A stretch of 64,000 bases of DNA from Bdellovibrionales bacterium (GCA_018266335.1 JAFEAR010000043.1:11107-75106), one strand, 5' to 3'. Shown: positions 7,055 through 16,709, counted from the stretch's first letter. Notes: generated by a model from the sequence alone, not told the origin. A program made the numbers and translations.

Positions 7055-8053
7055 GTGCCTGCTGCGCCCAAACGCCTAAAACATCATGTTTCCCTAGAGT
7101 TAGAGGATGGGTCTACGGCCGTGATTTGCGGCGCCCAGGCGATCAAACTCATGGGCGAGCACGCCAAGTTATTTGCCCTCCACCGGGGCGCGGGAATCGC
7201 AGCCGACATCGCAGCTCCGGCAGCTAATACCGATTCATGGCCCAGCTTCATTGAGCTTTGCGAGGACCTGGATCTTCTGTTCGTTCCCGCTAGACGGGGA
7301 GCGCGGAAGGCAACCGTAAAACCGGGCTTAGTGCTAAATCGAATCGAGAGCGCCCTCGGCATGTGGAAGCCGCTCGTGAGCTTTCATAAATTCTTTTCGT
7401 TCGTTGAAGACCACCCCTGGGCAATGGCCCGGTACCTACTAGAGGTCACTTGCTTTGTATCAAAGGCATCTGAGTATCTAAGCGCTGCTGCTCGGCACGC
7501 GCCAACGCCAAAACTAAAAAAAATTCTCACTAAAATGGAACGGGACGAGCGCGACCACTACAAGATGTTGCTGAAAGATCTTGGACTCTCCGAAAAAGAT
7601 TTCGCAGCTCACGACCCAGCACCGGGCACCCACGCCGTATTCACCCAGCTCTTTCACTTGGCCGTAACGGATCCACGAAGTCTTCTCATCAGCACCGCCC
7701 TTTTCGAAACGGATCCCGAGGAAGGCGATGGGATCCGCCAATTTTACAAATCCGTCACCCAACTTACAAAAATTCCCACGGATCGTTTCGTCGAGCACCA
7801 CATCGAAGATATCGAAGCCGGTCATATCGATCTGTGGAGATCGGCCGTCGACGGGCTCAAGAAAGTTTCATACGAGCAGGCATCCAAATGGATTTCGGAT
7901 CTGCATATGACCAAGCACATGCTCGATCTTTGGCACGATTCGATACAGATCGAATGCAGTTCGCTGGAAAAGCCCGCTATCGCGCCCATCATGAAGAACA
8001 TCATCAGGACACGGCCCGAGCTTGGCTCCGTTCAGGAGCCGCGACTTGAATAA
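7055..8053 (+). CDS. PqqC/haem-oxygenase-like diiron-type enzyme, probable RiPP maturase
   Basis: A 332-aa protein starting at GTG. Residues 1-75 form a small domain (VSLELEDGSTAVICGAQ then a helix) that resembles the PqqD-type peptide-recognition fold. Residues 110-290 are all-helical with the spaced ligand pattern of haem-oxygenase-like oxidases: Glu in LLEVT, ERDERDHY near 163-169 and HHIEDIEAGH near 248-257. Such enzymes (PqqC, CADD, TglE relatives) oxidise small molecules or peptide residues. Placement right after the Cys-Cys peptide suggests that peptide as substrate. Domain calls are by pattern and need a profile search. Confidence 0.6.
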   Translation: MPAAPKRLKHHVSLELEDGSTAVICGAQAIKLMGEHAKLFALHRGAGIAADIAAPAANTDSWPSFIELCEDLDLLFVPARRGARKATVKPGLVLNRIESALGMWKPLVSFHKFFSFVEDHPWAMARYLLEVTCFVSKASEYLSAAARHAPTPKLKKILTKMERDERDHYKMLLKDLGLSEKDFAAHDPAPGTHAVFTQLFHLAVTDPRSLLISTALFETDPEEGDGIRQFYKSVTQLTKIPTDRFVEHHIEDIEAGHIDLWRSAVDGLKKVSYEQASKWISDLHMTKHMLDLWHDSIQIECSSLEKPAIAPIMKNIIRTRPELGSVQEPRLE

Positions 8054-9299
8054 TCGTCTCAAGTCATTTTTTGTCACCCGCTCGCTATCCGGTATTGGCG
8101 ATGAAATGTGGCTCATGGCGCTCCCCATTTGGCTTGCTGCGCACGGATTTTCTACCATGCAGATGGGTGCAATTAGTTCGGCTGCGGCCGCCGGAAATAC
8201 GATTGGCTTTGTGGTGGTTCCAAAGCTCTGTCGCCATTTCAAAACTTCACTCATTTCGGTGGGCGCCGATCTTGTGCAGGTCGTTTTGTTTGCGGCTCTA
8301 GTGGGTCTCTATTTTAGGGGCGGCCTACCAAGTGCATTAGGTTTCTGGATCGTGCTGGGGTTTGTGTTAAGCCTAAGTACTGCCATATGGTTTGCGGCAA
8401 CCGAAACGCTACTTAGCCTCTCGACTTCCGAGGCCGGTGAGGCTCAAGAGCTTCACCGCTACAACTATCTTGCTGCGAATGCGGGTCCGATGGTTGGTCC
8501 GGGCCTTGGCGGAATCTTGTACCAATTCGGCGGACTGGCCTCGGTGGCGCTCGCAAATATCGGCAGCTTCTTCGGCCAAATTCTCTCGCTTGTCTCTCTA
8601 TCAAGCGAAGAAGAGGCTCCCTCGAAACTAGAAAATGAAAAGACCCAGGGGTTTCTGGCCGGAGTGCGCGACATTGCCCGCTCGAAAACTTACATCAGTT
8701 TGACCGTGCTCCCATCCATCGTGAAACTCACGCTGCTGGGTGCGCTTCCCTTTATTCCGTTTGTTCTTGCCCAGAGCCAAAACTCTCCATTTCTTATTGG
8801 ACTTGTCAGCTCGTGCTATATCGTGGGCAGCACAATCGGAGCGTATTTCTACCGGCCAACATCCAAAGCCAAACTTGGCAAGGCATTTACTGTGGACTCC
8901 GTACAAACTCTCCTTGCTGGCGCCCTCATCATACTCACTCTTCACACGGGAAACGCGGTGATTCTAAGTCTTGGGATGTTCTGGGGTGGTTTTTCCTGCG
9001 CTAGATACACCGTTGCGATTCGCTCTCTGCGGCAACTAATTATTCAGCCATCCAAAATGTCCTCCATTGTTTCAGCGCAAGGACTACTTGTTCGTCTTGC
9101 TACGCCCCTCTCGGGAATTATTCTCGGCTACTTTTTAAACGAGCGGGGAGTTTTTATGAATATATCGGCCGTATTTGTGACTCTCACTACAGTCGCAGGC
9201 ACCCTAGCTGCGATCTACCTTTTCAAGTCTTATGATGCGGTCGTGACGAATGGAGTAAACAATGAGGCTAAAGACACTGGCGGCAGGAATCTGCCTTAG
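8046..9299 (+). CDS. MFS transporter, probable exporter of the modified peptide
   Basis: A 417-aa protein with about 12 hydrophobic segments and an MFS_3/enterobactin-exporter-like N-terminus (SLSGIGDEMWLMALPIWL). The start chosen is TTG 8046, which has AGGAG 7 nt upstream and overlaps the preceding stop; TTG 8022 is the alternative. Overlap with both neighbours (8046-8053 and 9262-9299) places it in one operon with the precursor and maturase genes, so export of their product is the likely role. Confidence 0.75.
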   Translation: MNNRLKSFFVTRSLSGIGDEMWLMALPIWLAAHGFSTMQMGAISSAAAAGNTIGFVVVPKLCRHFKTSLISVGADLVQVVLFAALVGLYFRGGLPSALGFWIVLGFVLSLSTAIWFAATETLLSLSTSEAGEAQELHRYNYLAANAGPMVGPGLGGILYQFGGLASVALANIGSFFGQILSLVSLSSEEEAPSKLENEKTQGFLAGVRDIARSKTYISLTVLPSIVKLTLLGALPFIPFVLAQSQNSPFLIGLVSSCYIVGSTIGAYFYRPTSKAKLGKAFTVDSVQTLLAGALIILTLHTGNAVILSLGMFWGGFSCARYTVAIRSLRQLIIQPSKMSSIVSAQGLLVRLATPLSGIILGYFLNERGVFMNISAVFVTLTTVAGTLAAIYLFKSYDAVVTNGVNNEAKDTGGRNLP

Positions 9300-10701
9300 T
9301 ATTTTTTGGAGCGGCAACCTTATGGCAAATCAAGGCAGTCCTCCCGCGTCCATTCGAATCAACGTGGATGCCATGCCGGTGAACTTGGAGCCACCACTTT
9401 TGACCGACACAAATACCGCGTGGCTACTGCACCACCTTGGAGATAGACTCGTCGAGGAACACCGAGTTGGGCATCTTAAGGGTAACTTGGCTGCTCAGTG
9501 GACGATCTCCGACGACAAGCGTACCTATCGTTTCAGGATAAAGACTGGTGAGAAGTTCAGCGACGGTAAAAAATTAGAGGCCCAGGACGTTGTCGATAGC
9601 CTTGCTCGCGCCAAAAAACACGGCGAGCATAGTCGTGTCGGATTTTATCTAAAAAACATCGAGGCCGTATCGCTTAAAGATGGTGACTCGGTTGAGGTTA
9701 TCCTCAAAAAGCCCGCCTCGAACTTTTTGCAAATTCTCTCCGACGCGAGCTTTACGATTTACCGGCCATGCAAAGCAGTCGGAGGCTTCTGCTTTACCGG
9801 CGATTTTGAACTTGTCTCTCTTGGCGAAAAATCCGTCGAAATGCGAGCACGCGAGAGCGGTCAAGCGTTTGTTTTGGAACAAATGTCATTTGATGAAGCG
9901 GCACAGAAGTTTCAGTCTGGATCCCTTGAGGTGCTTCGTAGCTACGGCATGGAAAACCTACCCCTTATTCGAAAGACGGCCAAGCAGCGCGTCGTAATGC
10001 CCGATGAGCGGTCCTTCTTTTTTGCATTTAATACCAAGTCCAAAGTTTTCACTGCACTCAAATCCAGAGAGGCCGTTGTGCACGCCATGAACACAGAGGC
10101 ACTAGGCAAGGCCTTGGAGGAGCGAGGGCTGACTCGTTCCCACTCCCTGCTCTCGCCATCTCTTGTGTTTGGACACAAAGAGTTTCAAAAAGATGTTGAG
10201 TCGCGGTCCAGTGCCGATGCCGTTCCGCCCAAAGGGTTCACCGTGTTAATGATGAAAGCCTACAAGCTAGAGCCCCTTGCTAAGGCAGCCTTGGGCCACC
10301 TGAACCCAGTTTATAGAAATCTTGAAAAAGCCGACTTTCTCTCTGAGATGCGCAAAGGACACTATGATTTGATTCTTATGGGGTACGGACTCACTGTGCG
10401 GGACTGGGACTACCTCTCAACACTGTTTCATTCGGATTCCTTGCATAACTTTATCAAGCTACACGATGCGGAAGTTGACGAATTTCTCGTTAAATCTAGA
10501 GAGGAAATCGAACCATCAAAGAGGATTGGCCTCTATGCCCAGGTACTGGAGAAAAATCGCGCGAACCTTTGGTATATTCCGGTTGCCCACGTACCTCTTC
10601 TTTTTGGCATTTCGGATAAGCTAACGCTGGATCCTCCTCTCGAAGAAACCACCATTACCTCACCATTTTTCTACCTCGGTAAGCTCAGTTGGAAAAAGTA
10701 G
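9262..10701 (+). CDS. Extracellular oligopeptide-binding protein (SBP_bac_5 family)
   Basis: A 479-aa protein with a signal peptide (to about residue 22) and the features of ABC peptide-binding proteins: NLEPPLLTDTNTAWLL, LAAQWTISDDKRTYRFRIK-type block, FSDGKKLEAQDVVDSL, and a C-terminal DWDYLSTLFHSDS block. No ABC permease or ATPase gene follows; instead a sensor kinase gene overlaps its 3' end by 13 bp. This suggests a periplasmic sensing partner rather than uptake: it may bind the exported peptide and present it to the kinase. Confidence 0.8.
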   Translation: MRLKTLAAGICLSIFWSGNLMANQGSPPASIRINVDAMPVNLEPPLLTDTNTAWLLHHLGDRLVEEHRVGHLKGNLAAQWTISDDKRTYRFRIKTGEKFSDGKKLEAQDVVDSLARAKKHGEHSRVGFYLKNIEAVSLKDGDSVEVILKKPASNFLQILSDASFTIYRPCKAVGGFCFTGDFELVSLGEKSVEMRARESGQAFVLEQMSFDEAAQKFQSGSLEVLRSYGMENLPLIRKTAKQRVVMPDERSFFFAFNTKSKVFTALKSREAVVHAMNTEALGKALEERGLTRSHSLLSPSLVFGHKEFQKDVESRSSADAVPPKGFTVLMMKAYKLEPLAKAALGHLNPVYRNLEKADFLSEMRKGHYDLILMGYGLTVRDWDYLSTLFHSDSLHNFIKLHDAEVDEFLVKSREEIEPSKRIGLYAQVLEKNRANLWYIPVAHVPLLFGISDKLTLDPPLEETTITSPFFYLGKLSWKK

Positions 10702-12434
10702 TTCGCATATCAGTCGGCAAGCTCTTCGGGATACTCGCCACGGGCGTTGTCATATTTCTTTTGAGCGCGGGCGCGGCCGTTGTTCTTTCGATTAAAAGTG
10801 ATCTTCAGTCGTCAGCCTCAAGACAACAGGCCCGCATGGCTCTCCTGGCACTTAGCAGCTCGCTCAACAATGACCTGATTTATAGCAATTTTCTTCAGGC
10901 CGCCGACCGCATTCAGCTCCTCCTTGATGGTCAAAATCTATCAAAGTCATTAGGCGTCCGCCTTGTGGATGTCGCGGGCGTAGAAAAGCTAAAATTCGAT
11001 CCATCCGGAGTTTCGAATGAAAAAAAAGCCAGCACGTTGGAAGAAACGATCTACTTCGATGAAGGACGAAAAAATCCTGCCTACCGACTTCAGGTAACCT
11101 ATGTCCCGCAGTCATTCGCGGTTGAGAACCTTGCTAGGCTTTTGATGTTCCCCTCTCTCCTCGTGGTTCTAGCTCTACTTGGATTATTTGGTCTTGGTTA
11201 TTTCACAAGAACACTCTTTCGGAGGGCCACCGAGCTGATCGAAAGCGGGCAGACTCAAATTCATTTCTTTAAATGGGTTCAGGTGAAAGAACTTCAGAGC
11301 CTAAAAGAAACTGTTTTGGAGTTGTCCAGAAAGCGCGGTGAGCTGGTTGAAGCGCGAGTTGCCGAAGGCACCGCAAACCAGCTCTCTCTATTTAGCTCGC
11401 TCATTGTTCACGACATTAAGCAGCCCCTCTCTACGGTACTAAAACTTGTGGATAGTCTCGAAGGCACCGCGCCCGCGCACAAGCTCACGCTGATTCAACA
11501 GTCACTACGCCGAATCCAGTCTACGACAGCGCGAGCTTTTGACAGCGCCGGAGTGATCCAATCGGTAAAGACACCTCGGCAAGACGGGCAAAGCAAGGTT
11601 GCCGCCGAGCAAATAATTGTCTTGGTGGAGTCTTTGCTCACTGAAAAAAGAGAGTTGTACGCGGAGCGGACCACACTTGAAATCGAAGCTGTTCCGCAGT
11701 CCACCGACTACGGATTTTTCGCAAGTATCGACGGCAAAGAATTCTTGGGACTTCTTTCAAATATCGTGGACAATTCGGCCGAGGCTATCGAGGGCGCGGG
11801 CCAGATCTGGGTATCTCTTGGCGAGAGTCCGAACGGCATCGTAGTAAAAATTACCGACACCGGGCGGGGTATCCCGGACCACGTACTCCCAAAGCTCATG
11901 CAGGTGGGAGCGACATACGGGAAGCCTGGGGGCTCGGGCCTTGGCCTCTACCATGCCCGCGTGCAGGTGGAGTCTTGGGGCGGAAAAATACAGATTGAAA
12001 GCAGGCCGGGTCTCACTACGGTTAGCATTCACCTTCCCAGGGCGCCCATTCCCGCATGGATACTGCCCGAGCTGCGTCTGCCCGCCTCAAATCAGGTGGC
12101 TATTCTTGACGACGATCCAGGCATTCACGGTTTATGGAAACTGCGACTTGGAGATACAGTGATTCAGCATTGTTTTAGAACCGGCACCGAATTCACAAAC
12201 TGGGTAAAATCATTAACCTCTGAGCGCAGGAATGAATTTTTGTTTCTGTGCGACTTCGAACTCAAGGGAGAAAAAGCCACGGGACTTGAAATTATCGAGG
12301 CTCTGGGGATCGCAAAGAACAGCGTTCTTGTTACCGGGCGAATCGCTGAGACGAGTGTAACCGAAGGGTGTTTGCGCGTAGGGGTCAAAGCCATTCCAAA
12401 GTCCGCGCTATCCCGTGTTCCGATAGTCAAATAG
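10689..12434 (+). CDS. Hybrid sensor histidine kinase
   Basis: A 581-aa protein: transmembrane helix near 10-32, periplasmic region of about 120 residues, second helix near 150-172, then a kinase core with phospho-acceptor His in IVHDIKQPLS (near 240), N box LSNIVDNSAEAI, G1 DTGRGIP (near 390) and G2 GGSGLGLYHAR (near 413). Residues 470-575 form a receiver-like domain (ILDDDPG, acceptor Asp in CDFEL near 520, PK near the end). Start TTG 10689 overlaps the binding-protein gene. Its convergent neighbour is an NtrC-type activator, the likely output. Confidence 0.88.
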   Translation: MEKVVRISVGKLFGILATGVVIFLLSAGAAVVLSIKSDLQSSASRQQARMALLALSSSLNNDLIYSNFLQAADRIQLLLDGQNLSKSLGVRLVDVAGVEKLKFDPSGVSNEKKASTLEETIYFDEGRKNPAYRLQVTYVPQSFAVENLARLLMFPSLLVVLALLGLFGLGYFTRTLFRRATELIESGQTQIHFFKWVQVKELQSLKETVLELSRKRGELVEARVAEGTANQLSLFSSLIVHDIKQPLSTVLKLVDSLEGTAPAHKLTLIQQSLRRIQSTTARAFDSAGVIQSVKTPRQDGQSKVAAEQIIVLVESLLTEKRELYAERTTLEIEAVPQSTDYGFFASIDGKEFLGLLSNIVDNSAEAIEGAGQIWVSLGESPNGIVVKITDTGRGIPDHVLPKLMQVGATYGKPGGSGLGLYHARVQVESWGGKIQIESRPGLTTVSIHLPRAPIPAWILPELRLPASNQVAILDDDPGIHGLWKLRLGDTVIQHCFRTGTEFTNWVKSLTSERRNEFLFLCDFELKGEKATGLEIIEALGIAKNSVLVTGRIAETSVTEGCLRVGVKAIPKSALSRVPIVK

Positions 12435-12457
12435 CGACGAGTCCAAACGAACTGGCG

Positions 12458-13846
12458 CTATTCTCCTTCGTCTTCAATTTTCTCAGATCCAAATCCAAAA
12501 AGTTTGTGCTGTTTAGTTAAACTGTGGAAGGTGCTTTTGCTAAGACCAAGGCTCGACGCAGCCAAAGTTTTAGTCGGAATTTGAAGGGCCCGAGTTAGAC
12601 GCTCCCTCCGCTCACGATATTGCTTGTCCATAAGCGCATTCCAACTAAGAGTAGCATCATCGACAAAAAATCTATCGCCTAGCTGCTGAGGCTCGACGTA
12701 TTTTCCGGGGCATTTGGCAAGTAGCTCAATGACGGCGTTTCCGAGTTCGCGGATGTTTCCAGGCCATGAGTACCTCATCATTTGGTGAACTGTTTTCATT
12801 CGAAAATTTTTACTTGTCTTGTGCTTGCTGTTGAAAACTTCGGTGAAGTGCTGAATCAAAAGTGGGATGTCTTCGATTCGCTCGCATAGAGGAGGAATCT
12901 CAATGGAGAGCACCTTCATGCGGTAGTAGAGGTCTGGCAGAAATTCACCGCGATCAACAAGCTCCTTAATGTTCGTCTTGGTGGCGACGACCAATCGAAA
13001 ATCGACAGCATATTCAGCAAGCCCACCAAATCTTCGAATTTTCTTCTCTTGGATTGCGCGCAAAAGACCGGCTTGGGTTTTTAGTCCCAGTTGATGAACC
13101 TCATCAAGGAACAGTGTGCCGCTGCGAACCGATTCAAATAATCCAATCTTTGAGGAGTCAGCTCCGGTAAAGGACCCCTTTTCGTGACCGAAAAGTTCCG
13201 AGTCGGCAGTTTCGGCTTTTCCGGCCCAGGCGGCACAGTTTACTGCGACAAACGGCTTGGTGGATGTGCCATGCAGCCCTCTTGCTACGAGTTCTTTGCC
13301 AACCCCCGTTTCGCCGAGAATCATGATGGACTCCGGCATGTCACGATATTTACGAATCATGTGGGCGACCTTTGTCATGGAGTCAGACTTTCCGACCATT
13401 CCTACAGCAGCTAGGGCTTTTTGATTTTCGTCACCATTCTGAGTGCTGGCCTCCAAGAGTCGCGTGGTTTCTTCGAACTTTCGGCACTGTCGCTCGATTA
13501 CGGCAAAAAGCTCATCTTCCATATCTTTTTCGATGAACCCATAGGCCCCGGCCGCCCATGTTGTTTTAAGCGAGTCTCGCGTCTTGTCGCCGGAGTAGAT
13601 GTAGGCCGCAAGCTCGGGGCTGATTTCGAGCATTTCTTTTACGAGTTCAGCGCCGTTTAGGCGGTCTCCCGGCATGGAGTAATCAACAATGGCGACTGCG
13701 TATTTTGTTCCATGGGCACGAGTAAACTTAAGTGCTTCATCGGCGGTTGTCGCCGTATCAACCAAATACCCGCGCTCTTCAAGCAACACGCGGTTTGTAT
13801 CAAGGATAAGTGTGTCGTCATCGACGATCAGGATGCGGTAGCTCAT
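12458..13846 (-). CDS. NtrC-family sigma-54-dependent response regulator
   Basis: A 462-aa protein: receiver domain (DDD at 9-11, acceptor Asp 55 in AIVDYSMPG), AAA+ domain with Walker A GETGVGKE (178-185), the sigma-54 contact loop GSFTGA (224-229, Ser in place of the usual Ala), FLDEVHQL Walker B, and a short C-terminal helix-turn-helix (LAASSLGLSKSTFHSL). It converges on the kinase gene (24 bp apart) and is probably its partner. It is co-oriented with the AAA+ gene upstream. I did not find a clear -24/-12 promoter nearby. Confidence 0.92.
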   Translation of the reverse strand: MSYRILIVDDDTLILDTNRVLLEERGYLVDTATTADEALKFTRAHGTKYAVAIVDYSMPGDRLNGAELVKEMLEISPELAAYIYSGDKTRDSLKTTWAAGAYGFIEKDMEDELFAVIERQCRKFEETTRLLEASTQNGDENQKALAAVGMVGKSDSMTKVAHMIRKYRDMPESIMILGETGVGKELVARGLHGTSTKPFVAVNCAAWAGKAETADSELFGHEKGSFTGADSSKIGLFESVRSGTLFLDEVHQLGLKTQAGLLRAIQEKKIRRFGGLAEYAVDFRLVVATKTNIKELVDRGEFLPDLYYRMKVLSIEIPPLCERIEDIPLLIQHFTEVFNSKHKTSKNFRMKTVHQMMRYSWPGNIRELGNAVIELLAKCPGKYVEPQQLGDRFFVDDATLSWNALMDKQYRERRERLTRALQIPTKTLAASSLGLSKSTFHSLTKQHKLFGFGSEKIEDEGE

Positions 13847-13879
13847 GGTGCTGAAACTCCTTCGCGCGCTTATCCTGCG

Positions 13880-14740
13880 CTATTGAGACTTACTGTAGGT
13901 GCGGGTTAGGCCCATGCCATTTTTCAGACGGAAATACGTTCTACGTGTAAGTCCCGTGCGACGAATAAACTCACGTTCTTGCTGAACGACGGGGAGTTTT
14001 GAATTCAAAAGCTCCTGCAATACTTTCAGCGGCGGCTCGGTCTCGCGCTTTGATGCGGGAAGGAGTCTAAGCAGAAGCTCCTGCCACTCGCCATGGCCGT
14101 GGACCTGGGCCACGTCGTAGCCGACCTTTAGCGTGCGCAGATTTATTTGGTCCGAATTTTCTCTGGTGCGGTGACTGTTGAGAAATGCCGCAACCTGCGC
14201 GGCGAGTTCTGAATCACGGTAATGGTTTTTGTCGCCTGCCGCACTCGTAAGAAGAGCCGACGCTTCTGCGGCTGAAAAATGAAGGCGATACGACATCGCT
14301 CGCGATAGGATTGCAGATCCATCTGGAGTGGCCGGAAATGAGTTACAGATAAAAATGATTTTGCTTTGAAAATCGAATTCGGGGGTTGAGATTGCAGCCC
14401 TCGTGGATCCCCAGACAACACGGCGGGGACCGTCTGTGGTGCCAGTGGCGGCCTTTAAAATTGCCATTGCCGACGGACTTTGAAACAAGTTGGCACTTGT
14501 GTCATCGACGAGCACGATTTGACCGTGAGCATTTTCCGCCAAGAAATTAAATAAATTCAGAGGGGTAGAATAGGACCCAAGAGACTTTGGCTTGTGCCCG
14601 AGTTGTTCGAGTGCTGCTTCAACAGCCAAGCTCTTGCCGAGTCCGGCGGCACCTTTAACCAAAAGTGCATGAATTGATTCACTTTTTAAGAGGGTCTGGA
14701 TGTAGCCTTTGATGTGGCGGACATGATCCATGGTGGGCAT
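13880..14740 (-). CDS. Small AAA+ ATPase with C-terminal DNA-binding-like region
   Basis: A 286-aa protein with Walker A GAAGLGKS (near residue 31), Walker B IVLVDDTS, a sensor-1-like IIFICNS block and a C-terminal helical part (FIRRTGLTRRTYFRLKNGMGLTR) that looks like a helix-turn-helix. It resembles single-module ATPases that load or remodel DNA or protein partners. It lies 33 bp upstream of the NtrC-type gene on the same strand and probably shares its transcript. Start at 14740 or 14731 cannot be settled. Confidence 0.65.
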   Translation of the reverse strand: MPTMDHVRHIKGYIQTLLKSESIHALLVKGAAGLGKSLAVEAALEQLGHKPKSLGSYSTPLNLFNFLAENAHGQIVLVDDTSANLFQSPSAMAILKAATGTTDGPRRVVWGSTRAAISTPEFDFQSKIIFICNSFPATPDGSAILSRAMSYRLHFSAAEASALLTSAAGDKNHYRDSELAAQVAAFLNSHRTRENSDQINLRTLKVGYDVAQVHGHGEWQELLLRLLPASKRETEPPLKVLQELLNSKLPVVQQEREFIRRTGLTRRTYFRLKNGMGLTRTYSKSQ

Positions 14741-14775
14741 TTATGCCTGGTTTTGACGCGCCGAGCAATGTTAAA

Positions 14776-14789
14776 AGTGACATGTCACT
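14776..14789. promoter_or_regulatory. Palindromic operator AGTGACATGTCACT
   Basis: A perfect 14-bp palindrome lying between the divergent AAA+ gene (start 14740) and the secreted beta-propeller gene (start 14932). Its position 36 bp before the AAA+ start codon suits a repressor or activator site controlling the AAA+/NtrC operon. Confidence 0.5.
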
Positions 14790-14931
14790 AATTTCAATGA
14801 TTGCAGGCTTTTCCGTCCGCCCCCGCCGATATTGGGGAGAGGTAAAAGCGCCCCTTCTGCCGCGTTTTTGGCAAACACGCCAAGATAGCCCGGGAACTTC
14901 ACTTCCTTGGGGTTCCTACTATGATGTGGGA

Positions 14932-16641
14932 ATGGCGAAATTTTCAAACACCTTCCGAATTTTCGTTCTCGTTCTCTCGATACCCACAGCTCAGGCTTGG
15001 GGCGCGTCCTGGAGCCAACAAGAAATTATTGGTGCCTATCCACATGCAACGGGCGGTGTAAGCGATTTGCATTTTACGCCAGACCTCACAGTTGGCATGG
15101 CCCGCAGTTTTTCTTGTAAGGAAGCAGCCCGAGGCTGCGACTCGATTCTGCAATTTCTTCCGCAACAGGAAGTCTCGGAGTCTTGGGACGAAGCACTCAA
15201 CGCTCCGTCAATGTTAGATCTCTCTCGCGATGGAATGGTTAAAGCTTACTATCGCAACGAGTGCAAAGGCGATGAACTTTGTAGGACCGACGATAACGCA
15301 CGACCTATCTTGAGTGTGATGGTTTCCCGGAGGCTTAAAACGGCGTCTATCCCGCTTCCTACTCCCTACCAGTTCTTCAGAGGTGAAGAGCTTAAAATCT
15401 CTCCGGATGGGAAATATGTCGCCTTAAAATTAGTCGTTACAAACGACAACGAAAGTACCGTTGGGGGAATTAGGTATCGCGCTATCACCCACATCTATCG
15501 TGTCGGGCAGCAATTGGAATATTTGAGCCGGATCGAGTCCAACACCGTTCGGACGAATTTCCTGTCGCCCCAGGTGGCCCTACTGTTCTCGGGTGATAGC
15601 CGCTATCTCGCTTTGAGTGGCCATGAATACCAACCTCAAATTGTTGATCTTAGCACCGTGACTCTCCGCAATCTTGGCCTCACGAATGATTCTATCGTCC
15701 GCGAGCTCAGCTCGTCCTATGCGCTTGCCGAACTCAACGGGCCTCATGGCGAACATGCTGGCATCGCCGTTTTCGATCCATCAACGGGACAAAAGCTCTG
15801 GAATCGTGACCAGCTTTACAGTTTCTCTTACCTTTCAAAGAGTCTGCGGACGCATGAAGACTATCTGCTCGTGCTTAAAAGAGACCGACCACGTTCCCAG
15901 CCGAAATATCAACTCGTGAACCCACGTAGCGGTCAGCCGCTCTTCAACTCAGACACCTGTACGAACTCCCTTCACATGAATCTAGTAGAAGGAAAATCAC
16001 TGCCTTCTGTTGTGGGCGTTTCTTGCGAGTCATCGTTTCAATGGGTTGATTCCCAAACGGGCCGCGTTCTGTATTCGCAAAATGTCGAATCTGGGATGCA
16101 AGTTGTCTCGGAGGAAGTCTCTAACGATAAGCGCATCGGCACGATTCTCGTAGGAAGTGATGTCAACTCCGACGGAGCCATCTATCAAAGATTTTTTGTG
16201 GATATCAGCCACGGACGCATCTTGCGTAGCGAAAGCGCTAAGACGTCTGCCATTTTCTTACCTCAATCGAACGGCTTGAGATTCGCCCAAGAATATTGCC
16301 GCTTTGAGAATCATCATGTCTCAGACTGCAAGCTAGAAATTGTCGATTCGATGAGCGGAACTATTCTTGGCGTTCAGGCGTTTGACCCGCTTCAAAATGT
16401 TGAAGGGAATCGCTGGGGCTTTGTTGGCGAGGATGTTTTCATAAAATTTCCAGAGGAATTTAAAGTTTTGGATGGTCAAACGGGCCAAGTTTCATTGGCC
16501 GAGAGAACACCTCTCCACTATTCGATTCAACCCGCCGAGATCGGTAACCGCTTTCTTGTGATGGCGCCCGCGAATCTTCAGCCTTCCTCGTCAGGCTATC
16601 TAATGCATTCCGGCTTAAAAGCTAACCTCTTTGAGCGCTGA
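14932..16641 (+). CDS. Secreted beta-propeller-like protein of unknown function
   Basis: A 569-aa protein from the ATG at 14932, chosen because it begins a proper signal peptide (KFSNTFRIFVLVLS then AQA). The body contains repeated blade-like units (LHFTPDLTVGMARS, LKISPDGKYVALKL, LLFSGDSRYLALSG, AVFDPSTGQKLW, WVDSQTGRVLY, VLDGQTGQVSL), as in WD40/quinoprotein-like propellers. Several cysteines suggest periplasmic disulphides. It is divergent from the AAA+/NtrC operon. No specific function can be given. Confidence 0.6.
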   Translation: MAKFSNTFRIFVLVLSIPTAQAWGASWSQQEIIGAYPHATGGVSDLHFTPDLTVGMARSFSCKEAARGCDSILQFLPQQEVSESWDEALNAPSMLDLSRDGMVKAYYRNECKGDELCRTDDNARPILSVMVSRRLKTASIPLPTPYQFFRGEELKISPDGKYVALKLVVTNDNESTVGGIRYRAITHIYRVGQQLEYLSRIESNTVRTNFLSPQVALLFSGDSRYLALSGHEYQPQIVDLSTVTLRNLGLTNDSIVRELSSSYALAELNGPHGEHAGIAVFDPSTGQKLWNRDQLYSFSYLSKSLRTHEDYLLVLKRDRPRSQPKYQLVNPRSGQPLFNSDTCTNSLHMNLVEGKSLPSVVGVSCESSFQWVDSQTGRVLYSQNVESGMQVVSEEVSNDKRIGTILVGSDVNSDGAIYQRFFVDISHGRILRSESAKTSAIFLPQSNGLRFAQEYCRFENHHVSDCKLEIVDSMSGTILGVQAFDPLQNVEGNRWGFVGEDVFIKFPEEFKVLDGQTGQVSLAERTPLHYSIQPAEIGNRFLVMAPANLQPSSSGYLMHSGLKANLFER

Positions 16642-16674
16642 AACGAGCCACAAACCCAATCCATCTCACGGAGA

Positions 16675-16709
16675 CCGCGTTCACGAAGGTTCTGAATTCG
16701 TGAACGCGG
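16675..16709. terminator. Strong hairpin between convergent genes
   Basis: Arms of 13 bp at 16675-16687 and 16697-16709 are perfectly complementary with a 9-nt loop. It lies between the convergent genes ending at 16641 and 16747. There is no T tract on either side, so it may block RNA decay or act as a weak bidirectional terminator. Confidence 0.55.
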
